From Eledone cirrhosa (taxonomy: Eukaryota; Mollusca; Cephalopoda; Octopoda; Eledonidae), in NCBI GenBank assembly GCA_964016885.1, contig OZ024743.1, forward strand, positions 166,347,492 to 166,411,491: a stretch of 64,000 nucleotides of DNA, written 5' to 3'. Every line of letters starts with the position of its first letter. The stretch's first letter is position 1. The notes under the pieces are model-generated. The model made no database searches and was not told the DNA's origin. It saw nothing but the letters and a program-made list of their open reading frames with translations. Positions 11,301 to 23,300 of the stretch are shown here, one piece after another. Made by a program: the position numbers and the translations under genes.

Positions 11301-14300
11301 TTTCAATATTAAGCTGATGTTTGGAACCCAACAAAGGTTTTTACATAAAATTATATTGGAGGATTATTAGATAAATGCAAAGAGTTTTACATTGTAGTAT
11401 CAGGACTAATTTCAGGTGGTTTAATATCAAACTGTTTATCATGCTGGTGACGTTCTGCTTGGTTAAAATGAAATATGCAGTAGAATCATTTTATCATGTG
11501 GCCAGATACCATCTCTAATCAAACAATTAAAGACTGCTCATAGTCAAGAATGGTGACAAACAACTCCAAATGTTTAGTTTCTAGTTGGAAATGAGGTATA
11601 TTTCTTTCCTGCCGTGAACATAGTATTGTTGTAGCATTCACTTGTCTTATCACTTTGCCTTTCTTTCTTTCTCCATCCTTTCCAGTAACATTGTAGCATA
11701 ATTGCTTCCTTTCCTTTTCTCAGTTGCAGGGGTAAATAATATTGGTTGTAAACCCCAGGGTAGTAATGGCAGCCAGTATTTTAAGGCCATTTTCCTTGCT
11801 AAAGCAAGAGTTAACCTTGCAGGTACCAACAAAAGCTTAATGCTCATTATGTGGTTTTTTTTGAAGCAATGTTTTATTGACAGATGCCCTCCCTAGTGCC
11901 AATCCATATAGTGACTTCATATAACAGGCAGGGATATGGTATGCTTATTCTAAACTGAATACACACAAAGGATGAAAATCAAAATTCAGTATTCTATATT
12001 GTATGCATGTAAAAAGTTATTTCTATCATCTGCAGATGTGTTTCAATATGTATATATATTATCAATACAGCTTTGTGTACTATTAGAATCATTTCTAACA
12101 TTCAAGATATTCAACTAGCAACTAATGGTACAGGCTACTTGTGGCCAAGTATTTCACACACGTAAAGGTCTGTCATTTAGTAGTTATGATGCTTGGCTCG
12201 CAATCGTAAGGTCACGGGTTCAATTATGGTGGTGCATTATGTCCTTGAATAAGAAACTTTACTTCATATTTCTCCAGTCCACATATCTGGAAAAAATTAG
12301 TTGTAATGCAAAGTTCTGGCCTTGTCACACACTGTGTTACATACAATCTCACTGAGAATGACATTAAGAGTACACATGTCTGTGGAATGCTCAGTCACTT
12401 GCACTTTCATTTCAAGAGTAAGTTTTTCTGTTAAAAAACTGGAAGAGTTGTTGGAACTGACAGAGGCCCAACAACACAATGTATACCTTTAATGTAATAC
12501 TGGGCCAGATAACAGCATAGGACATGGCTAACCCTTTCAATTACAACTAGTCTATTAAAAAGGGTTTTTTGTAGTCTCACAGACACACAAACATACACAA
12601 TGATTTTCTTACCTAGAATACCTCCCGAAGGTTGCTGTTTTTGTCTCCAGAGTAACCAGGCTAAAGCATGTTTCTGATGAGGCATCAAGGTGACCTTCAG
12701 CCCTTCTGGGTCTTCTTCTTCTTCATCTTCCTTTGGACAAGTTTTCAGCTGCCTTGACAACAAAACAAACATGAACTTACATTAGGTTTCTTATATAGAC
12801 ATATGATGTATGTGGATGATGACCATTGGGTGAAAAAATGTCAGGTGTTTCCAGTGGAAGAAAGCTGTAGTAGAGGTAGACTGGGGAAAATCTGGGCAGA
12901 AGTCATTAGAGCTGATCTCAAAACACTGAATTTCACAAAGAAGATGATTAAGGTATATAACGTGGATTACGTGTCAATGGAGATATTAATAGAGTTATCG
13001 ATTCAGAAGGCAATGAGGAAAATGACATAATCCATTATAACAAAAATTCCCTTTTATTTGTTGTACAAATATGGAATCGAAATAATAAGAGAAGGTTGAG
13101 CAAGTCTTCACATCGTATTGGCTGCATATTCCAGTGGAGATGTGAAATAATGTGGCATATCAAATGTCGGACGTCTTGATGCTACCAGGTCGTTCAGTGA
13201 ACTTTGTCTCTCTGCCTTGTCAACCAACTGTGTCTCTGGTCCAAATAGTCCAGCAACTTGTCTCAATCCACTGAGGGCCTTGATTGGCTCACACTTCAGC
13301 CAATTTACCTCTGTGCCACCATTCTTCCGCCAAAGAAAAATACATTTAATTCTGTTCACTACAGTACCCTCCGTTTAGATCGAAGATCGATATCAATACA
13401 TGAGTAGTGCTAAATATGCAATATGTCTACATGACATCAAACAATAAATAATCATCGGGTACACCGAGAAAACACATACATGAATACAACCAAGAAAAAT
13501 GAAACATAACATAATTGAACAAGCAAAAGTAATTGTTTACATAAGAGTCAAAAGTTTGAACAATATCACAGTTCATATATAGATTGTTTTACTCAATCTC
13601 TGAGGCCAATGTACTCTACGACCACTACGAGTCGTCGTAACACATGTGGGTGAAGGTAATGAAGGTGTGTGTGATATTGTGGGTGAGTATGCTTGTGAAG
13701 GTTCAACATCAATGTATTGTATGTAGGGGGTGTATGGGGTTCAACTGGTGGAGCGTCTGTAAAGGCCTGTTTAATCCTATCTACAGAAACTGTTTCCTAC
13801 CACAAATGTCTATGGTAAAAAGTTTGTCCGTTTTTGCCAGGACACGGTAGGGTCCTGTATAGGGTGGCACAAGTGGTCCTTTCACTGAGTCTTTATGTAG
13901 AAAAACGTGAGTCCAAGAAGTAATGTTTTTAGTAACCAAAGATTTAATCGTCTGTTGACGTGTTCCCATAGGCGGAAGATCATTGAAATATGATCGCAAT
14001 CGGTTAATATATAACGTAGGATCTTCCCGCGATGCGTCGACTGGGACTAACATCTGTCCCGGTAAGGATAAAGGTGTTCCGTACAGCAATTCCGCTGGGG
14101 AATATCCGAGATCCTCCCTGACCACTGCGCAACAGCCAAGAAGAACTATTGGTAGATATTCACTCCATCTTTGCTGGTCGGGATAAGCACGCAATGCTGC
14201 TTTTAATTGTTGATGAAAGTGTTCTATCATGCCATTTGACGCCAGGTGGTAACTAGTAATTCTAATACAATGTATCCCTAAGATTTTAGAAAGTTCATGG

Positions 14301-17300
14301 AAGAGATGTGATTCAAATTGTCCGCCATGGTCAGTGGTGATCGTGGAAGGGACACCGTATCGCGATATCCAGCCAGACATCAGAGCTCGTGCTACCGATT
14401 CTGCTGAAATCTCTTTGAGAGGAATGGCTTCAGGCCAACGTGTAAAACAGTCGATACACGTAAGAAGGTATGTATATCCATGACTGACCGGCCAAGGTCC
14501 AACTAGGTCGATATGAATATGGTCAAAGCGGGCATCTGGAGCGTTGAATGTGCCCAGAGGTGCTTGAATGTGTTTGTGCACCTTAGACTTCTGGCAAGGT
14601 ATGCAGGAACGAGACCATGCAGTGATATCTCGTCTCATATTTGGCCAAAAGAATCTAGCCGTAATGAGTTTCACTGATGAATGGATTCCAGGGTGTGAGA
14701 GGTTGTGTAACATGTCGAAAACTGTTCATCGATGAAGTTCCGGAACGAAGGGTTGAGGTGAATCAGTCGATATGTCACACAGGATGCTTGTGTCAGAATT
14801 GTGTACAGGTAATTGTTTGAATTTGCACGTCGCAATTTCGGTTGCAGATTAATCCAAATCGTCCAAAGCAGGCTGGTCAGCAGCGAGCAAACGTAGATCA
14901 ATATCCGTTTTTGTCGATAGTGAGTTGATAGGTAAACGAGATAATGCATCTGCCGCTATATTCTGTGATCCGGGAATATGGCGTATATCACTAGTGAATT
15001 GTGATACATAATCTAAATGTCGAGTTTCACGTGGCGAGTATCTTTCGGGTTTCGCTTTGAGAGCAAATGTCAAAGGACGATGGTCCGTGAAAATCGTAAA
15101 CGGGCGTCCTTCCAACGAATGCTGGAAGTGTTTGATTGCCAAGTACATCGCTAACAGTTCTCTGTTAGCGATGTATCGGGTTTCAGCGGGTTTAAGCTGT
15201 TTTGAGAAATATGCAAGTGGTTGCATCTTCTGGTTGTGGTACTGTTGCAAAACTGCACCTACTGCTGTGCCTGATGTATCAACGACCAGGGAAAACTGGG
15301 CATCAGGCACAGGATGTGCAAGCAGGGTGACATCAGCTAATTCCTGTTTCACTCTGGAATAAGCTTCGAGTTGAGCAGGGTCTCAAGAAATGACTCATTC
15401 TTCTTTCTTCGGTTCCGCAACAGTTCAGAAAGAGGTGCTATGCGCTCAGGACATGGAATAAAACGACGGTAATAATTTAGCAGTCCCAAGAACTGACGTA
15501 ATGATGTAGGAGGAGGTAATTCTTGAAGAGCTTTCACTTTATCTGGTGGAGGTGATATGCCTGTAGGACTAATGGTGTGTCCTAGAAAAACTAGCGAAGA
15601 CGCACCAAATATACACTTCGCGGGGGTTAATGCGAACTTGGTACTTCTTAAAACGTTGAAATAACAAACGAAGGTGTTTAACATGTTCCTCTGGAGATGT
15701 GCTAGCAACGAGTACGTCGTCTATATAGCAGATTACAAAATCCAGGTCTTTGGTGATTTCGTCCATGAAGCGTTGAAAGGTACTAGCGGCGTTGCGTAGA
15801 CCAAAGGGCATCGTTAGGAACTCAAAAGCACCAAAGGGTGTAGTGATAGCAGTCTTCGGAATATCAGCTGGATTAAGTGGCATCTGATGATACGCTCTGA
15901 CTAAATCCAGCTTTGAAAAAACTGTGCATCCATGTAAGGAAGAAGCAAAATCCTGAATGTGTGGGATCGGGTACTGTCATCACGTTTAATTGGCGAAAGT
16001 CCCCAGTCGGACGCCAATCGCCGGAACGCTTTGGAACCAAATGCAAAGGAGAGGCCCACGGACTGGAGGAAGGGCGTATGATCCCCAACTGCAGCATGTG
16101 GTTAAATTCAGCCTTCGCCGTTTTCAATTTCTTCGCAGGGAGGCAGTGAGAGCGTGAAAATACAGGAGCGCCAAGTTTCGAAATGTTTTGTGGAGTGAGT
16201 AGGCTTGCTTACCACAAAATTCAAATTTGTCAATTCCGGGAAGGAATTTAGAAGCGACTGGAAAGGGTCCTCGGAAGCGGCGATGAAGAGTACCGGGCTG
16301 ATAGATGAGACAGTAGATCTCAAACCCAGAACGGAGAGTTCCGTATTAGCATCCAACAACCGGCGTCTGTGCATATCCACTAAGAGGTTATAGTGGTGCA
16401 GGAAATCCGAGCCTAGAATAGGGTAAGGCAAATCAACGACTGTGAAAATCCATGTGAAGTCTCTTCGCAATTCCAGGTTCAAAGAACGAGAAATTTGACC
16501 ATACATGGAGATAGGAGAATGATTTACGGCTTGCAGAGAAATGGATAAAACTGGCGATTTCTCTTTGAGAAGTTTTAGCGGCCATATGCTGGAAGCAGCG
16601 CCTGTATCCACCAGACATCGAGCTTGGGAAAACGTGTCAGTTATGAAGAACGCACGATTATTTGGGAGTGTCAGAGGAGACTGTGCCGTGCTCAGGTCTC
16701 CTGAAATTCGTTTCCCTGGTTGGAAAAGGAACAGGGCTGTCTACAACAGCGTGCCGCCGCACCAAAACGGCTGTGATAGTATCTCAGTCCTGGTTTATTG
16801 TGCGGTGGTGATGTGGCAAGGGCAAACGGCTCTGGAAGCGACGTCTGGGCGATTGAGCCCTGGAGAAACTTGTGCTATGGCTTGAAGAATTGCCGTAGAC
16901 GTGCGCGACTGATTGGTGTGAATGGCAGCTGCTGGAGAGAACGATGAAACATTATTTTGTCCGCCGAAGACGCCAGTTGCTCGACTGAGCTAGTCTCCAT
17001 CATAGGCGCCAATATCGCCTGGACATTGGGCGGCAGCCTCGAAAAGAAAAGCCGTCTCAGGAGGGCGCTGTCAGCTGGAGCGTCCTCCGCCAGTTCTTTC
17101 ATTCGACGCAGGAACTGGCTCGGCGTCCGATCACCCAAATGCTCGTCATTTACTAGGGTTTGAAATCTCTTCTCTGCGGACAACGTGGTATGCCACAGAA
17201 CCTCACGCTTAACGCTCTCATAGGTGGCTCTATAATGTGTCGCTGGAGATATTAATATAGTTATCGATTCAGAAGGCAATGACGAAAATGACATAATCCA

Positions 17301-20300
17301 TTATAACAAAAATTCCCTTTTATTTGTTGTACAAATATGGAATCGAAATAACAAGAGAAGGTTGAGCAAGTCTTCACATCGTATTGGCTGCATATTCCTG
17401 TGGAGATGTGAAAGAATGTGGCATATCAAATGTCGGACGTCTTGATGCTACCAGGTCGTTCAGTGAACTTTGTCTCTCTGCCCTGTCAGCCAACTGTGTC
17501 TCTGGTCCAAGTAGTCCAGCAACTTGTCTCGATCCGCTGAGGGTCCTGATTGGCTCACACTTCAGCCAATTCACCTCTGTGACACCATTCTTCCGCCAAG
17601 GGAAAATACATTTAATTCTGTTCACTACAGGCACGCAGCAAATGGAGTTAGGTTGTTAGGGAAAAGACCAGTCCAACACATAGGAACATAAGTATGTGCA
17701 ACATGCACAAAAGTGTGTGTGTGTGAAGCCATGTGGCTTAGTGGTAGGGGTGTTCCACTCATGATCGTAAGGTTGTGAGTTTGATTTATGGCAGCATGTT
17801 CTGTCCTTGAGTAAGATACTTTATTCCATGTTGCTCCAGTCATTTCAGCTGAAAAAGAATGAGTTTTACCTGTAATTCAAAGAGCCACACGCAACAGTAC
17901 ACACTGTGTCAAGTAGAATCTTCCTGAGAACTAGATTAAGTGTGCATATGTCTGTGGAATCCTCAGTCATTTGCACATTAATGTCACAAGCAGGCTGTTT
18001 AGTTGGTCAAACACCTGAAACTGTCATCGTTGGAACCAGTGGAGGTCCAACAACAAGTGTGTATGTACATATGTTTGACAGACAACAATAAAAAGCATTT
18101 TAATCCTTTAGCATTTACACTATTCTATGTTTACTATTGTATATTCAAGGTAAAGGCTTTATCTTACATAATTATCTCACATAATCTCGAGTCAACGAAA
18201 TTTTGATAATGTTATAGTTTATTTCAAGAACGATATCTTAACGTCGGTGTGAGCTGCTGGTTACAGTCGGTTTCAAAAAGGGAAAAGAATTCTGGCTGGA
18301 TACAGCTGGTTTAAATGCTAAAGGGTTAAAGCCATTTTACTTGCTAAAGCAGGAATTAACCTTGTGGACCCCATTTTGCCCTATCATCTACATCCCTGCA
18401 CACCAATTCCTTGGCTTACATTTTCTCTGTGTATATCCAGTTATGCCATGTATATCTAATTGTTGCCATAAATACCCAGTTGTTGCTAGGTATACCCAGT
18501 TGTTGCTCGGTATACCCAGTTGCTGCTATGTGTATCCAGTTGTAGCCATGTATACCAAGTTGTTTCCATGTGTACCACATTTTTGCCATGTTATCAACTT
18601 TAAAATAGTATTTGCCATGTTATCAATTTTAAAATAGTATGGAGGCACATGGCTTAGTGGTTAGAGCATTGGCCTTGCAACCAATTCTCAGACCGGGTGA
18701 TGTGTTGTTTCCTTGAGCAAGACACTTTATTTCACATTGCCCCAGTTTACTCAGCTGTAGAAATGAGATGATAGGGACTGGAGTCCCTATCATTCCACTG
18801 CAAAGTGGTCGTGGAGGTGCCACGGCAAAAAAGCACCCAGCACTCACTGTAAATGAGGTTGGTGTTAGGAAGGGCATCCAGCTGCAGAAATCAAGCCAGA
18901 ATCAGTTCCCGTCCCACCCTTGCAAGCAGGGAAAAGTGGACGTAAAATGATGATGATGATGATGATGTATGCTGTACCTCTGCATGTTGTAGGGCATTTG
19001 GACATTAAACATTGTCCCCCCCTCCCCAAAGACCTTAAGATAACAATGTATGTACAATAAGTCTAACATAACACTAAGAGACTAAGCTGCTAAGGTAAAA
19101 GCTTACCCATGCAAAGAAGCAGTAATTTCTTCCATTGCTTTCTTCACATTTTCAAGACGCTTGACAGTCATACGACCTCCATACAGCTGTGCATATTGGC
19201 CAAAGGGATCTGAAAAGACAGGAATATAATGATATTTATCTGGTTACTGATTGAAATAGAGCGGGCATTGAAGTGTTGAAAGCAGTCAAATGCCGAACTA
19301 CTGTCATCCTCATCATTTTATGTCCGTTTTCCATGCTGGCATGAAAATATGTTCTTTTTTGGCATGGATTCTATGGCTGGATGCCTTTCCTATTACTGAT
19401 CACAGTGTATTAGGTGCATTTTATCATGGCATCAACATTGCCACTTTACCGAGAATACTGGGTGTATATTATCATGGTAAGCAACACTACCACTTTACAG
19501 AGTGTACTATATTTTATCATGACAAGGTGGTGGAACAGTGTTGTAGATATGACCACAAAAGCTAAGTGACAGGCTTGGTAATCTGGAAGGCAGAAAGAAA
19601 CAGGGAGTAATCCTAAGTATCGAGAAGAGAAGCTAGACATTAAGTTTACTTAGCATGAGGGAAATCAGAAAGTAGATGGTGTGCTCATGTTCTGTGGCAT
19701 GAAGGTCAGAAGCATGAGGTGTTCCGGATTGCAAGGCAGTATACCAGAAAGATCTGAGACATTGTTGAGAAGTGTTGATGGAATGGCAGCAGCACACTTA
19801 CTCTTCCTGACACTGAAAAGGAAGCAGCATGGAAGTGCTATTATGAAAGGCTGCTGAATAAGGAAAATGTGTGGGAGGGTAAGGGCCTACCCTAAATAGA
19901 CTCAACTGAAGGAATAACCATCAAAGTTGATAGCAAGGTTATAGATAAAGCTTCTTCATCTTCACCCACTTATTCCTGAGAGGGTCATGCGAGCAGAGTC
20001 CTCAAACACTCCTTCCAGCGAGTCCTATCAGCAGCAACCATTTCCAACTGATCTGGCTGGATCCCCAAATGAGATCAGCCAAATCCATGGATGTTATCCA
20101 ACCATCTTGCTCAGGATCAACTCCTGGATCTCTTGCTGGTTGGTTTTGCCCATAAAATCTGTCAGCGATTCTTTCCTGAGATGTTCTAACCATATGCCTA
20201 TAGTATTAGAGCTGTGATCTCTCTATTCAGAGCAGTAGCAACTCTACCTGGAGTGACTCACTGATCTCCAAGCTACGTTGTAGATAAAGCAATTAAAAAA

Positions 20301-23300
20301 ATGAAGGTAGACAAGGCAATTGGCTTATCAGGAACAGTTGATGAGATTATTAAACTATGATAGTCACTAATCAAGTAGTTCAGGAAAGTGTCATACCCAA
20401 TTCCAAGATCTGAAAAATGTCAGACACCACCCTTCAATAAAAAAAAAAAAAAAAAAAAAAAATTGCCTGATGTGAAACTGAAGTTAACACTTCCATGACT
20501 TGTTTCTAATGAAATACACACTATTTTAATTGATTAATAAAGATTGAGGGATTTACTAAAATTATTATTATTTCATTACTAAGATAACTCAACATATGGT
20601 TCTTATATAAAATTATGTTAAAAGATTTGAATCTAAACAAGAACACTTTAAAATTGATGGTTTTGTTTCATCGAACCAGAGCCAGGTTTGGCAGGATTGG
20701 TATTAAAAGGGTTAATATTTAAAGCTGTTGTCAGAGACACAACGCAGTACTAATATTATGATATATTACACCAAGTGTTGGTCACCAACACAATACGTTA
20801 CTGATAATATGATATACTACACCACCAAACAAGTTGGCTGTCTGGTAACATAATCAAATCAATCACCCAGCTTCTTATAAAAATACAAAACAAAAATGAA
20901 ATGAAAGAGAAGAATTTTTGTAAGATGGAGTGGCAAATCATGAACTTACTTGAAGAACTTGCTCCAAGAAATTCTTTAGGTAGACAAAAAGCCTCAGTTA
21001 GCTTGGTTTCTCTCTTATTTTCAGAGTTGTGAGGTTTATGAATTTGGGTGGAACCAGATTTATTAGCAATTCCCCACTCTGCAACAGAAGTCGATGAAGG
21101 TTTATGAGAATATAACAGAACACTGGATTGTATGAATATAACAAGACACTAGGTTGTGTGTATAAAGTTTAATTAACAAGTTGAAGTTATGTAGTATAGA
21201 ATTGTTGACATGTCAAGAGTAGATGAAAGAATGAAGTAAAGTTATTTGTTACCGTTTTGAAGTGAGCTCACAAGAGACCATGTTAGGGTTCCCAGGCGAA
21301 CACGCCTGGCCGAAGACGCCTGGCCGGAGGGCCAGGCAGGTAGAAGAGAGTGAGATCGCCCTGAGCTATCCCTTTTATAGGGTCCCAGAACGGAAGTGAC
21401 AAAAAGGGTTCTGCCACCCCAACGGGAAGTAACTCCAGCTACTTCCTGTCTAGAGAGCGGTGATGTGATTGTCATAACAAGGGAGGCAACTCTTGCTACA
21501 TTACCCCCCGCCAGATTTTTAAAATATAAAAATTGATTGAATCATGTATGGAGTAAGATGGCGAGCATGTAAGTCCAGGCATGAAAATTATGAAAAAATG
21601 TTTGCAATAAAAGGAAAACAGCAAAATATATGCATGCAAAAATCAATGATAGATATCAAGGTAGCCAACCGCCCTTGGCCAGAGAACGACTGGACATCTA
21701 TCTATCCATCACCCAAAGATACAATGTAATCAAACTAAAAGAAGAGGTTAAAGTTCAAATGTTCAAAATACAGTTCACCGGTGTGCAATCACATGACAGC
21801 AGGAAAGAAAGTGTGTCCTCCAGAGAATGTATGCAGGTGGTCTCTAGACTGTGGTACGTGAAATTCAGTGGGATTTTCTCACAGGAAGAGTGTTGCAAAA
21901 ATAAATTCTCTGGCTTGTTCTGCTGGTTTTGGTTGTTGATGAAGCTGTGTTGTTGTTGTTGTCTCGCGGAGTGAGCGTATTCGATGTTGTTTAAATTCAC
22001 AGTAAAAAGTTTCCCAGAAAAAAAATGAGTTGTGCAAAGTGCTAGAAATAACAGCCAAAGTTGATGGTCATTGTTGAGAATGCGTTGACCTAGAAGTGTC
22101 AAGAGGCCAGCGACCAAAGAAATAAGCATTCTGAATAAATGCGCAGTTTTCAACAGCAAATTTACGAGGTAAATTTTTAAACCGGCAAATAGGAGAATAT
22201 AGCTTACGGCTGGAGAATCCTTGGCAAGAAACAATATCTATGGCGTGCGTTATCTCAGTGAGTCGAGATGTGTGCTCCCCACACGTGCCGAAACAAGGTT
22301 AAAGTCAAGTTGAGAAAAAAATATTTCTATTGCGCGAGAAAATGGTGCGAAAATGTTAGTGCAACAGGTCGTTGGCAGCCATTTTGAAAAATTTGTGTGT
22401 GAACGTGATAATATGATGAAAAAGAAAGAAAGGCTTCACTTGGTATAACAAATATGGCGAGTTCAATTTTTTGTGAACGATGAAAAAAAACTTGGTGGAA
22501 AGAATAAGCAATAGTTGAGATTCAGCAAAACTAAATGCTCATGTTGAAATGTGTAAAAAAAATAATCAAATTTCTTTCTTTTTTTTTTTAAAGTGTTCGT
22601 TGTAAGAAGAAACGAAAAACATATATATACATCCAGTGAAATGCGACACTTAGTTGATGTATGACACGTGCGTGAGAGAAAAAGAGTCTGTCTGAACGAG
22701 AATTTCACATGTGCGTGTGTTCGTTTCTGTGTCTGCGTATTTTTCCTAGCTTGTTAATAAAGTTTGCTGCGTATTCGAAATGTTGGTCGACGCATTCCAA
22801 CGAAAATGGGGTACTGCTAATTAATTTTCTTTTTTCCATACTCACACAACACCAGATTCTGTTATTTTTATTTTTTTTTCAGGGTCACCACTTATAACAA
22901 AATACTGGTTGTATGAATACAACAAGACACTAGGTTGTGTGTATAAAGTTTAATTAACAACAAGAGTAGATGAAAGAATGAAGTAAAGTTATTTGTTACT
23001 GTTTTGAAGTGAGCTCGTAAGAGACCATGTTAGGGTTGCCAGGCGAACGCGCCTGGCCGAAGGGCCAGGCAGATAGAAGAGAGTGAGATTGCTCTGAGCT
23101 ATTCCTTTTATAGGGTCCCAGAATGGAAGTGACAAAAAGGGTTCTGCCACCCCAACGGGAAGTAACTCCAGCTACTTCCTGTCTAGAGAGCGGTGATGTG
23201 ATTGTCATAACAAGGGAGGTAACTCTTGCTACAAGAACATTGATTAATAACACATACGAAATAGCCAAGTTGAGTTAAAAAAATAGAAATGTACATAAAG

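Larger units (their letters stand above)
12972..17629 (-). mobile_element. Gypsy-type LTR retrotransposon, decayed
   Basis: Two ~392-bp direct repeats bound a 3.9-kb interior that reads on the minus strand as gag (partial), protease, RT, RNase H and integrase. There is no env-like ORF. A purine run beside the left LTR (AAACGGAGGG on the minus strand, 13365-13376) fits the polypurine tract. No primer binding site is found next to the right LTR, and the flanks show no clear target duplication. Many frameshifts and at least one mis-joined frame make it inactive. It sits in the TTF2 intron between the 12613 and 19107 exons. Confidence 0.92.
21111..23233 (-). mobile_element. non-coding LTR retrotransposon (LARD-like)
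   Basis: Two LTRs (21111-21500 and 22893-23233) enclose 1.4 kb without any retroelement domain. Flanks carry an exact 4-bp duplication AGAA (21107-21110 and 23234-23237). Beside the right LTR the minus strand reads AG then TGGTGACCCTGA, a plausible primer binding site. Beside the left LTR it reads GGCGGGGGGTAA, a polypurine tract. These landmarks make it a non-autonomous element that depends on proteins from elsewhere. It lies in the TTF2 intron between exons 20950 and 24095, in the gene's orientation. Confidence 0.87.

Noticed and set aside
11650..11847. Candidate for the missing TTF2 ATP-binding exon
   Set aside because: The lysine-rich end looked suggestive, but the region resembles an interspersed repeat at 18326 and the true Walker A exon was found at 10323-10433.
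13108..13359. Conserved 83-residue protein repeated at 17374-17634
   Set aside because: Conservation follows from both being LTR copies. There is no homology to a known protein and no selection signal can be claimed.
12972..17629. Endogenous retrovirus
   Set aside because: No envelope-like reading frame exists between integrase and the 3' LTR. The gene order and motifs are those of an ordinary Gypsy retrotransposon.
21755..22234. 159-codon frame inside the LARD-like element
   Set aside because: Low-complexity and hydrophobic with no gag, protease or RT motif; most likely chance.
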